Shown here piece after piece: positions 20,718-27,680 of a DNA stretch of 64,000 bases; positions within the stretch are counted from its first letter, which is position 1, and each line of letters opens with the position of its first letter. This stretch comes from an uncultured Marmoricola sp. Lineage in GTDB: Bacteria; Actinomycetota; Actinomycetes; Propionibacteriales; Nocardioidaceae. Under the pieces are notes generated by a model. The model saw only the letters and a program-made list of their open reading frames with translations. It had not been told where the DNA came from and made no database searches. The stretch covers positions 1 through 64,000 of the forward strand of contig CALMLL010000033.1 of assembly GCA_937868075.1 (NCBI GenBank), in the 5' to 3' direction. A program made the position numbers and the translations under genes.

Positions 20718-23627
20718 TCAGGCCGACCGGGTCAGGTCGGCGGTGATCTCGGACAGTGGGGGCATGGGGGTGCGGTGCCGGCGCAGGGGTGGGGTGATGC
20801 CGTCGAGCTGGGCATGTAGCTCGGCGATGCGCTGGGCGTTGCCGGCGGTGACCTGGTCGGTCTTGAGCTGGATGCTGTTGCCGAGGCCGGCTTCGCGGGC
20901 GATCCAGCTCTTGGGCCAGCCTCGAGCGACCATGTCGTTGATCAGCTGCCAGATGGGGGCGGCGGGGATGAGGGTGCCGGGCGCGTGGGACTGGCGGACG
21001 TCGTTCATGGTGATGGCCAGGACTATGCGCTCGGTGTCTGGCTGGATCCGGGTCCGCTGGCCCTCGAGGATGTCGACGATGGTCTTGACGTTGAGGTCGG
21101 CGGCTCGGGCCAGTCCCTTCTGGCTGGCGCCTTGACCGGTCAGGATCCGCAGGTGGCCGCGGGCTCGGGCTGCGCTGATCAGGTCGGTGGACGGGCCGCC
21201 GACGCGGGCCCGCTGGTCACGGCTGGCCTGGGCGACCCGGTTGGCGTCGGTGCAGGGTTGGCAGCGGCAGCCCTTGACGTAGCCGGTCCGGGTGCCGTGT
21301 CGGGCGTCGCCGATGTCGATGCTGATGCGAGGGGTGGGCTGGATCTCCCACAGCCAGCCGGGGACCGCTTCCAAGGCGGCGGCCCGAGTCGGGTCGAGGT
21401 TGTCGTAGCGGTGGTCGTGGCGCTGCCGTCGGCACCACACGTACAGCGGGTACTCGATGCCCTCGAAGGGCTCGGTGTGGTTCTCCGGCATCCGGCAGCG
21501 GCCTTCGCGGGCGGCGTACTGGTGCAGCACTTCCAGGCCGATCTGCCACTGGGTCTGACGGGTCTCCCAGCGCAGGGTGCCCGGGGAGCCGGTGCTGGGG
21601 GTGGTGACCTCGAGCTCGTCCAGGAGCGCCTGGCTCAGGGTGCCCAGGACCTTGGCGCGGCGGATCTGGTTGAGCCAGCGGCCGATGGGCAGGTCGTCGT
21701 CGACGTAGTCGGCCGGTGGGTTGGCCTCTCCCTTCCAGGCGACGTACTCGGCTAGCAGGTCCAGGCAGGCGGCGTCGACGTCGGAGAGGGCGTGGTAGGT
21801 CCAGCCGGGCAGTTCCTTGAGGTAGTTGCGGCGGGCGGTGTCCAGGTCGCCCCGGCGTGCCAGGACGCGCTGGTGGGCGCACCAGCGGCCGATGGTGGTG
21901 GCTCTGTTGCGTCCGGAGACGGTCTGCAGCGGGCGGGTCATCGTCTCGGGGTTCTCGACGTCGAGACGGCCCCCGGGCGCGATGGTGGAGTAGACCTCTC
22001 CCCACTGCTCGACCCAGGTGCGCATCTCCGCGTCCCAGGTCCAGCCGGGCAGGGAGCGCAGTGCGGCGGCCCGATCGGGCAGCAGCATCCCTCGGCGGTA
22101 GGCCTTGCGCTGGTACTCGCACCAGGTGGTCAGGCGCTTGTTCTTGGCCGGGGGGTTGGCGGTGCCGTGCTCGATCGCGAAGGCCTCGAGCTCGGCGAAG
22201 CGCTCGTCCCAGGCGTTGGAGGTGTTCTGGACCAGGCGGGCGATCAGGGCGGGCAGGGCGGTGGTCGAGGGCAGGTCGAAGGTGACCAGGCTGGTGTTGC
22301 GGGAGCCGTCCTCGCGGCCGCGGCGGGACTGGGGGCGGGTGTAGCTGTCGAGCTCGGCGGAGAGGCGGGCGTCGAGGGTGCGCAGGCCGCGCAGGATCCG
22401 CCAGACGGCCGAGAATGAGCTGGTGGACAAGGTGGTGTCCTCGTCCAGGTCCGCGGAGTAGCAGACCGGGATCAGGACCTTGCCGGTCCTTTTGCCGGGA
22501 GCCAGGCGAAGAGCTCGGCCGACGGACTGGATGATCCCGACGTCGCTGGCCTTGGGGTCGGCGAACAGGATGCCGTCGACGGCCGGGACGTCGACTCCTT
22601 CGGCGAGGCAGCGGGCGCTGGAGACCACGACGAGGGTGGACGGGTCGGGGTGCTCGAGGGCCGCCAGGGCGCGGGAGCGGTGCAGGGCCGGGTCGGCGCC
22701 GGCGACGGCGATCGCGTGGACTCGGCGCCCGTCGGGCAGGTCGGTTCCGTCGATGGCCTCGGCGAAGGCTCTCGCCTTGGCGACGCGGCCGTGGAAGGTG
22801 AGGACTCGCGAGAGGCCGGTGGCGGCGGCGGCTCTCAGCGCCGCGACCGGGTCCGGTGCGGTCTGGCCCGGGGTCTCGTAGATGAGGACCTCGTAGTCGC
22901 TGAGCAGCTTGCGCTCGATGGCCTCGGCGAAGTCGAGGCGGTAGACGACCGGACCGAACAGGGTGGTGTCGGACATGGACAGCGGTGCCGACCAGTCGTC
23001 CCATCCGGGTTGGGGAGGGGCGGGGACGGCGTTGACCTGGGTGGCGGTCATGAACACGCGCGCGGCAGTGGGCAGCTCGGAGCCCAGGACGACCCGGAAG
23101 TCGGCGCGGGGGTGGCCGGCGAGGTTGTGTGCCTCGTCGGCGATCGTCAGGTCGAACTGGATGCCGGCGGTCCGGGCGGCCGCCGCGGCGACTGGGGCGG
23201 AGTGGTAGGTGGAGAAGACCACCAGTGGCCGGTCGGGGCGGCGCTCGGTCAGGACGTGGGCCGCGGAGTGCATGGAGGTCGTGACCTGAGCCCGGTGCCG
23301 GGCCCAGAAGGGGGTGGGGATGTCCTCGCCGTCGCTGGCGGCTCGTTCCTCGGCGCCAGCGGCGGTGGAGGGGTCGGAGCAGAGGATCAGCGCCTCGAAC
23401 AGCCAGCCGTTGGCCGAGCGCCACTCGGTCAGGGTCTGGGCGATCAGTGCCAGGGAGGGGACGACGACCAGCGTTGTCGCGCACCGGCGCTGCTCGGCCA
23501 GCCAGCGACCCACGAGCGTCTTGCCGGTGCCGCAGGCCATGAGCACGTTGACTCGGTCGGTGGTGTGCAGGTGTGCCTGGATGGCGGCGATCGCCTCCAG
23601 CTGGTGGGACCGGGGGGTGGGGGTCAC
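20718..23627 (-). CDS. DEAD/DEAH-box helicase with helicase-associated repeats and a GCRC/HTH C-terminal extension
   Basis: 969 residues; GTG start overlapping the preceding stop (GTGA). Motif I ACGTGKTLVG near residue 28, DEAH in TIADEAHNLAG near 160, a helicase C-domain ending QSVGRALRLAPGKRTG. Then at least three helicase-associated repeats (WDERFAELEAFAIEHGTANP, EYVAWKGEANPPADY, LEVLHQYAAREGRCRMP). The last 210 residues are unusual: HGTRTGYVKGCRCQPCTDAN, then a helix-turn-helix-like segment (GASQKGLARAADLNVKTIVD). The same GCRC...C module opens the 24282 protein of this operon. Probably a plasmid DNA helicase with its own DNA-targeting tail. Confidence 0.8.
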   Translation of the reverse strand: MTPTPRSHQLEAIAAIQAHLHTTDRVNVLMACGTGKTLVGRWLAEQRRCATTLVVVPSLALIAQTLTEWRSANGWLFEALILCSDPSTAAGAEERAASDGEDIPTPFWARHRAQVTTSMHSAAHVLTERRPDRPLVVFSTYHSAPVAAAAARTAGIQFDLTIADEAHNLAGHPRADFRVVLGSELPTAARVFMTATQVNAVPAPPQPGWDDWSAPLSMSDTTLFGPVVYRLDFAEAIERKLLSDYEVLIYETPGQTAPDPVAALRAAAATGLSRVLTFHGRVAKARAFAEAIDGTDLPDGRRVHAIAVAGADPALHRSRALAALEHPDPSTLVVVSSARCLAEGVDVPAVDGILFADPKASDVGIIQSVGRALRLAPGKRTGKVLIPVCYSADLDEDTTLSTSSFSAVWRILRGLRTLDARLSAELDSYTRPQSRRGREDGSRNTSLVTFDLPSTTALPALIARLVQNTSNAWDERFAELEAFAIEHGTANPPAKNKRLTTWCEYQRKAYRRGMLLPDRAAALRSLPGWTWDAEMRTWVEQWGEVYSTIAPGGRLDVENPETMTRPLQTVSGRNRATTIGRWCAHQRVLARRGDLDTARRNYLKELPGWTYHALSDVDAACLDLLAEYVAWKGEANPPADYVDDDLPIGRWLNQIRRAKVLGTLSQALLDELEVTTPSTGSPGTLRWETRQTQWQIGLEVLHQYAAREGRCRMPENHTEPFEGIEYPLYVWCRRQRHDHRYDNLDPTRAAALEAVPGWLWEIQPTPRISIDIGDARHGTRTGYVKGCRCQPCTDANRVAQASRDQRARVGGPSTDLISAARARGHLRILTGQGASQKGLARAADLNVKTIVDILEGQRTRIQPDTERIVLAITMNDVRQSHAPGTLIPAAPIWQLINDMVARGWPKSWIAREAGLGNSIQLKTDQVTAGNAQRIAELHAQLDGITPPLRRHRTPMPPLSEITADLTRSA

Positions 23628-24058
23628 TGCTCGCTCCGGGTGGTCAGGACGCGCCTGCCGGCGCGCAGGCGGTGGGTGGCCGAGGACAGGGCGGGGCCGG
23701 TGAGCAGGCGCAGGATCTCCGAGAGCAGGACCAAGGTGGCCGGGCCGGCCCAGAAGAAGAGCGGGGAGAAGGCCAGTGCCCCGATGCCGATGACCGCAAT
23801 GACGAACCAGGTGAACTTGCCGGTGTAGGTCCCGGGCCGGCGGTGGGTGTAGGGGATCCACAGGGCTAGCGGGAGGCAGGCGGCTAGGGCGGCAGGTCCG
23901 GCGTTGAGGATGCTGTCGAGCAGGCCGAAGCGGGCGATGGTCGCGATCAGGGCGGGGACGGCGGCGACGGCGGGGAAGCCGAAGATCAGGTACCCGGCCC
24001 AGACGTTGGCCTGCTGCCAGCGTCCTCGAGGAGGCCGGGGAGTCACGGTGGTGGTCAT
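23624..24058 (-). CDS. Small membrane protein, 144 aa
   Basis: Starts MTTTVTPRPPRGRWQQANVW. Four hydrophobic segments are visible (AGYLIFGFPAVAAVPALIAT, NAGPAALAACLPLALWIP, FTWFVIAVIGIGALAFSPLF, GPATLVLLSEILRLLTG). No enzymatic motif. Co-transcribed with the helicase downstream and the 73-residue gene 5 bp upstream. Confidence 0.65.
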   Translation of the reverse strand: MTTTVTPRPPRGRWQQANVWAGYLIFGFPAVAAVPALIATIARFGLLDSILNAGPAALAACLPLALWIPYTHRRPGTYTGKFTWFVIAVIGIGALAFSPLFFWAGPATLVLLSEILRLLTGPALSSATHRLRAGRRVLTTRSEQ

Positions 24059-24063
24059 CGGGG

Positions 24064-24285
24064 TCAGCTCCCAGGGTTTCGGGTGGAGTGGTCCAGGGCC
24101 GCGACGAAGGCGGCTCGCTGGGTGGGTAGGGACTGGGTGGCTCCGTGCACGCCTCCTCCGCACGGGCAGTCCCACAGCCAGCAGCGTTCTGCGGCCCGGT
24201 AAACGTGCATGTGGTGGGCGGTGCGGGCCCGGCGGGGTGACCGCGATGATGGAGTCCGGTGGGTGGCGGGAGTCTGGATGCTCAT
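24064..24285 (-). CDS. Small Cys/His-containing protein, 73 aa
   Basis: MSIQTPATHRTPSSRSPRRA, basic N-terminus, then CWLWDCPCGGGVHGA, a possible metal knuckle. ATGA overlap with the preceding gene. The motif resembles short phage/plasmid proteins, but no named family is claimed. Confidence 0.6.
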   Translation of the reverse strand: MSIQTPATHRTPSSRSPRRARTAHHMHVYRAAERCWLWDCPCGGGVHGATQSLPTQRAAFVAALDHSTRNPGS

Positions 24286-25130
24286 GCCGCCACCCACCGG
24301 TTGCTGGTGATCCGGCCGATCAGCTCGGTGCGGCCGGCGCGGGTCAGGGCTATCTCGATGCTGTTGCGGCAGGAGCCGACCCGGTGCTCCAGCTCTGCCC
24401 AGGTGGCGCCCAGGGCGGCGAGCTCGGCGACGTCGTCGACGTAGATGCGCTGCCAGGACTTGGCGGGTCGGCGGGCGTGGACCGGGGCGGGCAGGTTGGG
24501 GTCGTCGATCGTGTCGTCGTCCCAGGCCAGTGGTGGCAGCCAGCCGGCCTTCTCGGCGCGCAGCCTGGTGCGGGTGATCGCGGTCTGGGCGTGTGGACCG
24601 TCTGCCTCCGGTGAGCTGGTCCAGTGGGCGTCGTAGAAGTCGCGGACCTCGCGGGCCAGCTTCGCGGTGACGGTCTCGCGAGTGAGGCAGCGGTGCAGGG
24701 CTGAGGTGCCCGTTGCGCGCTGGATCTGGCTGAGGGACCAGCCCAGGACCATCAGCGCCTGAAGTCGCCGCTGGGTGCCGGCAGATGGGGTCAGCGCGGA
24801 GTCGGCCAGAGCATCCAGGGTGGGGCGAACCGCAAGGATCGCCGCGGCGACACGGGGGGTCACGCCGCGGCGGTAACTGCTAGGACGGGTGACCTGTTCG
24901 ACGGTCATCCGACCGACGTTGGCGAGCTGGGCGATCTGCCGGGAGCCAACTCCCTGCGTCGACAGCCAAGCGATGTGAGCGGCGACCTGCTCGAGCGGGA
25001 CGAGTTCTTCGAGCTGACCGTATGCACGCAACCGGGCCCTGCGGCGGCCGTACTCGCGGGAGGCCTTGGTGCATGCCGCGCAACGGCAGCCGTGGTTGAC
25101 GTAGGTGTCGAGGACGCCGTGGGGTGCCAT
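24282..25130 (-). CDS. GCRC-motif helix-turn-helix protein, 282 aa
   Basis: MAPHGVLDTYVNHGCRCAAC then TKASREYGRRRARLRAYG, a short Cys-basic module common in actinophage and plasmid DNA-binding proteins. Two HTH-like units follow (VGSRQIAQLANVGRMTVEQV; ALMVLGWSLSQIQRATGTSA) and a C-terminal segment GATWAELEHRVGSCRNSIEI, also HTH-like. Probably a sequence-specific DNA-binding regulator. First gene of the eight-gene operon; the ATG follows GGAAGGCGGCACCGAG. The GTCACAG/CACCTTCC motif is 38 bp upstream. Confidence 0.7.
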   Translation of the reverse strand: MAPHGVLDTYVNHGCRCAACTKASREYGRRRARLRAYGQLEELVPLEQVAAHIAWLSTQGVGSRQIAQLANVGRMTVEQVTRPSSYRRGVTPRVAAAILAVRPTLDALADSALTPSAGTQRRLQALMVLGWSLSQIQRATGTSALHRCLTRETVTAKLAREVRDFYDAHWTSSPEADGPHAQTAITRTRLRAEKAGWLPPLAWDDDTIDDPNLPAPVHARRPAKSWQRIYVDDVAELAALGATWAELEHRVGSCRNSIEIALTRAGRTELIGRITSNRWVAA

Positions 25131-25167
25131 CTCGGTGCCGCCTTCCAGCCGGGTGCTGATACCCGAA

Positions 25168-25197
25168 GGAAGGTGCGCGGTGAAGGAGCGCTGTGAC
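25168..25197 (-). promoter_or_regulatory. GTCACAG-CACCTTCC motif, copy 3
   Basis: Minus strand GTCACAG-N15-CACCTTCC, ending 38 bp before the ATG at 25130; candidate promoter for the whole 18640-25130 operon. Confidence 0.75.
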
Positions 25198-25218
25198 GGG
25201 GGCGATGTTGTCCCAACA

Positions 25219-25313
25219 ATCCGCGGGGTCGGGCGTCGGGGACCAACCCAACGTTGCTCCCGACCGCCGCGGATTCCGGCCTGGGCCGCGGGTTCCATCC
25301 CGCGGTTGGTCCC
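25219..25313. other. Structured intergenic region (hairpin plus possible pseudoknot)
   Basis: ATCCGCGGGGTCGGG (25219-25233) pairs with CCCGACC-G-CCGCGGAT (25260-25274). The loop contains GGGACCAACC (25239-25248), which is complementary to GGTTGGTCCC (25304-25313) outside the hairpin. No gene lies here. It could be a structured RNA, a terminator complex, or a recombination/transfer site. Confidence 0.5.
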
Positions 25314-25322
25314 AGACAGGGG

Positions 25323-25340
25323 GGCCGGACGAGTCCGGCC
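25323..25340 (-). terminator. Terminator-like hairpin
   Basis: GGCCGGAC/GTCCGGCC stem with a 2-base centre, 48 bp past the stop of the 25388 gene. Confidence 0.5.
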
Positions 25341-25387
25341 GGGCCCAGTGTAGATGGGTCCGGGGACGGTGCCCGGCTGCTTGTGGG

Positions 25388-26182
25388 TCACGACTGGCTC
25401 CGGTGCTCGACGAACTCCGGGGCGGGGTCGCGCAGCTGCTGCTGCAGCCACGGCTGGCAGGAGGGCCAGAGCAGTGCCAGGGCGGGCATGTTCAGTCCGC
25501 TGACGGCCTCCCACACCAGGTTGGCGTCCTCCTGGCCGTCGAAGGAGAGGACGAAGACGCCGCTGCGGGCGGGCAGATCGGCCGGCAGCGCGGCCGCGGC
25601 GTCGCAGCGGATCACCACCAGCGGCGCGTCGTGCCAGTGCTCGCGTGCCTGGTCGGGGGCGACCCAGGTCAGGCCTGGGACCGCGGGAGGGGTGGAGTGG
25701 GTCAGGGCCACGCCGATGCTGGTGCCCGAGCGCAGCTGAGGGCGGGTCCAGAACCAGGGCGCGTCCGCGTAGCCGGGCAGGCGGTGGGTGGCGGCGGTGA
25801 TCAGGGCAGCCATGAGCCGCGCGGTCGGGCTGCTCGACCAGGTCGGGCTGTCCTTGCAGGCAGCCTGAGCGCTGTGCGCGGCCTTGATCACCTCGACCGG
25901 GTCGATGGTCTCGACCCGGGTGTGGGTGTAGGGCCCGGCCGGGGCTCGGTCGACCAGCCGGGTGCGGCCGTGGTCGGAGAGCCACCGCACTGAGGCGGTG
26001 TTCTCGGCGCGCAGCATCCGGCCGGCCTCGGTGCTCGAGGCGACGATGACGTGGCGCTCGAGCGCCGACTGGGCGAAGGCCGCCGCCGTCGGGGATGCCA
26101 GCAGTCGCCAGTCTGCGGCGGCGGTGATGAGCAGGTCGATGTGGTCGTCGGTCAGGACGGGGGTCGGGCTGGTCGTTGCCAT
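25388..26182 (-). CDS. Hypothetical protein, 264 aa
   Basis: MATTSPTPVLTDDHIDLLIT..., a mixed alpha/beta protein (DGQEDANLVWEAVSGLNMPA, PSCQPWLQQQLRDPAPEFVE). No membrane span or catalytic motif was recognised. The ATG follows CCCGAGGGAGCGATCCTG-like spacing and the leader (CAACCAACC...) resembles those of the damage promoters, but no TTGTCGGTG box is present. Divergent from 26336; their shared upstream region carries two copies of the GTCGCAGCAAGC motif. Confidence 0.6.
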   Translation of the reverse strand: MATTSPTPVLTDDHIDLLITAAADWRLLASPTAAAFAQSALERHVIVASSTEAGRMLRAENTASVRWLSDHGRTRLVDRAPAGPYTHTRVETIDPVEVIKAAHSAQAACKDSPTWSSSPTARLMAALITAATHRLPGYADAPWFWTRPQLRSGTSIGVALTHSTPPAVPGLTWVAPDQAREHWHDAPLVVIRCDAAAALPADLPARSGVFVLSFDGQEDANLVWEAVSGLNMPALALLWPSCQPWLQQQLRDPAPEFVEHRSQS

Positions 26183-26243
26183 CAGGATCGCTCCCTCGGG
26201 TCGAGCTGGTCAGGCTCGTTGGTTGGTTGCCCCCAACCTGACA

Positions 26244-26260
26244 CGGCTTGCTGCGACCCG
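26244..26260 (-). repeat. GACGGGTCGCAGCAAGC motif, copy 1
   Basis: The 17-mer is identical to 42890-42906, upstream of the sigma-like gene. It faces the 25388 gene. Confidence 0.6.
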
Positions 26261-26300
26261 TCCACCCGGTGTGGGTCGCCATCACCTCTCAAAGCCGGTT

Positions 26301-26317
26301 TACGGTTCGCAGCAAGC
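26301..26317 (+). repeat. GACGGGTCGCAGCAAGC motif, copy 2 (two mismatches)
   Basis: TACGGTTCGCAGCAAGC, 19 bp before the ATG of 26336 and inverted relative to copy 1. Its TACGGT could be a -10 box. Confidence 0.5.
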
Positions 26318-26335
26318 GACCAGAGGAGACCTGCG

Positions 26336-27040
26336 ATGAACCGCCACGCACGCCGGCCCATCACCTTCACCGCCACCGCGACCCAGTGGGGGCGGGTGGA
26401 GTTCGACGTCGACCAGGTCGGTGCGTTCACGGTGGCGTTCGGGGCCAACGGGTATCCCCACGACTGCGACACCGAGCGGCTTGAGGTCGTCTACGGGCGA
26501 TGGACCGATGACCAGCTCTTCGGTCGTGTCCGCGAGCTGGACGGGGCACCGGTCATCAACGGGATCCGCCTGGCCGGCGGGTCGGTCTTCGCCCCTGACC
26601 AGGCGCTGGCGCACCTACGGGAGACCGAGAACGACTGGTGTGGCTGGTTGACCGTCTTCCGCCGCAACGCCAGCTGGAGTGAGCAGGTCCCGTGGAAGAC
26701 CAAGGAACGAGCGGCCTACATCGTGGCCCGCCTGGTCGAGGCGTTCCTCGAGCGTGCCGACGTCGACGAGCTCCTGGCCGCGCACCGGGCTCATCACGCG
26801 CCGGCGAGAATCGCACGTCACGAGGACAACCTGCGCCGGGTCGAAGCCGAGCTGACCGAGTGGCGGAGCCGGCGTGACCTCGAGCGGCAGCAGCTGGACC
26901 GCCAGCTCGCCTTCGCTCGCGCCGACGAGCAGCGCCAGGACAGTATCGACTCGCCGCGGTGGAGGGACTACTCCACCGCGGCGACCCGCGACGGTGAGAT
27001 GTTCCTGATCTCGACGGTCGGGGCCCGGCGGCCCGCGTGA
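26336..27040 (+). CDS. Hypothetical protein with C-terminal coiled coil, 234 aa
   Basis: Start chosen at the ATG after AGAGGAGACCTGCG rather than the longer frame. The N-terminal 130 residues look beta-rich (ATQWGRVEFDVDQVGAFTVA). The C-terminal part (DNLRRVEAELTEWRSRRDLE and onward) is a strongly charged helix with heptad-like spacing. Family not recognised. Converges on the WhiB gene with a 5 bp gap. Confidence 0.65.
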   Translation: MNRHARRPITFTATATQWGRVEFDVDQVGAFTVAFGANGYPHDCDTERLEVVYGRWTDDQLFGRVRELDGAPVINGIRLAGGSVFAPDQALAHLRETENDWCGWLTVFRRNASWSEQVPWKTKERAAYIVARLVEAFLERADVDELLAAHRAHHAPARIARHEDNLRRVEAELTEWRSRRDLERQQLDRQLAFARADEQRQDSIDSPRWRDYSTAATRDGEMFLISTVGARRPA

Positions 27041-27045
27041 GTGGC

Positions 27046-27360
27046 TCAGCTGGCGAGCTTCTTCATCGGATGGCGGTGGATCCAGTGGGCCGGTTTCTCG
27101 GTCCCCTTCACCCACGCGGATCCGGCGGCGATCCCGGTGTATTCGTCGGCTTCAGCCCAGGCTCGGCACTCGGCCACGATCGGGCAGCCAGCACAGATCT
27201 TCACCAGCGGCTCAGCCGCCGCCCAGGCCTTGGACTGGGAGCCGGCTGCCGCGTGCAGCTGCTCCTGGCGGTTCCACATCTTGCCCTGGCCGGCGCACGC
27301 GGCAGCGACCAGCCGCACCGATGCCGCCTGCGCCAGGGCTTCCTTGCGCCGTGAGCTCAC
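27046..27360 (-). CDS. WhiB-family regulator (second copy)
   Basis: 104 residues. C22, then CAGCPIVAEC (C56, C59, C65) gives the WhiB iron-sulfur pattern, followed by YTGIAAGSAWVKG, a variant of the usual G[VI]WGG turn. The N-terminal half lacks the common acidic segment. Last gene of the TraB operon, ATGA-coupled to the small membrane protein; probably a transfer regulator (inference). Confidence 0.8.
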   Translation of the reverse strand: MSSRRKEALAQAASVRLVAAACAGQGKMWNRQEQLHAAAGSQSKAWAAAEPLVKICAGCPIVAECRAWAEADEYTGIAAGSAWVKGTEKPAHWIHRHPMKKLAS

Positions 27361-27680
27361 GCCAGCTCCTCACGGCGGCGGGCGATCGCGCGGCGGGCCG
27401 AGCTGACCGCTGTGACCACGACGGCGAGGATCACCGCGGCGAGGATCGCTAGCCGCGGTACGTCCAGCCCTGCGCCGGCAGCGCCGGGGATCTGAAGGAG
27501 CGGGTCTGCCTTCGCGGCCACCAAGACCTGGTGCTCAACCAGCCAGGTGGCTCCCTTGAGCCAGAACGTGCCGGCAGAAGCGGCCACGATCCCCAGCAGC
27601 GCCAGACCGACATGGATCAGCAGGACCTCCTCCTCTGGAGTGTCGGCCATTCCGTTGCCTCGGTAGGGGGTGTTGCTCAT
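27357..27680 (-). CDS. Small two-span membrane protein, 107 aa
   Basis: MSNTPYRGNGMADTPEEEVL followed by hydrophobic LLIHVGLALLGIVAASAGTF and LDVPRLAILAAVILAVVVTA, with a basic cytoplasmic tail. Coupled by ATGA to TraB upstream and WhiB downstream. Likely a transfer accessory (Spd-like) protein. Confidence 0.65.
   Translation of the reverse strand: MSNTPYRGNGMADTPEEEVLLIHVGLALLGIVAASAGTFWLKGATWLVEHQVLVAAKADPLLQIPGAAGAGLDVPRLAILAAVILAVVVTAVSSARRAIARRREELA

Noticed and set aside
21217-23484. 755-aa minus-strand frame rich in Arg/Pro
   Set aside because: Alternative frame of the helicase gene with typical shadow composition.
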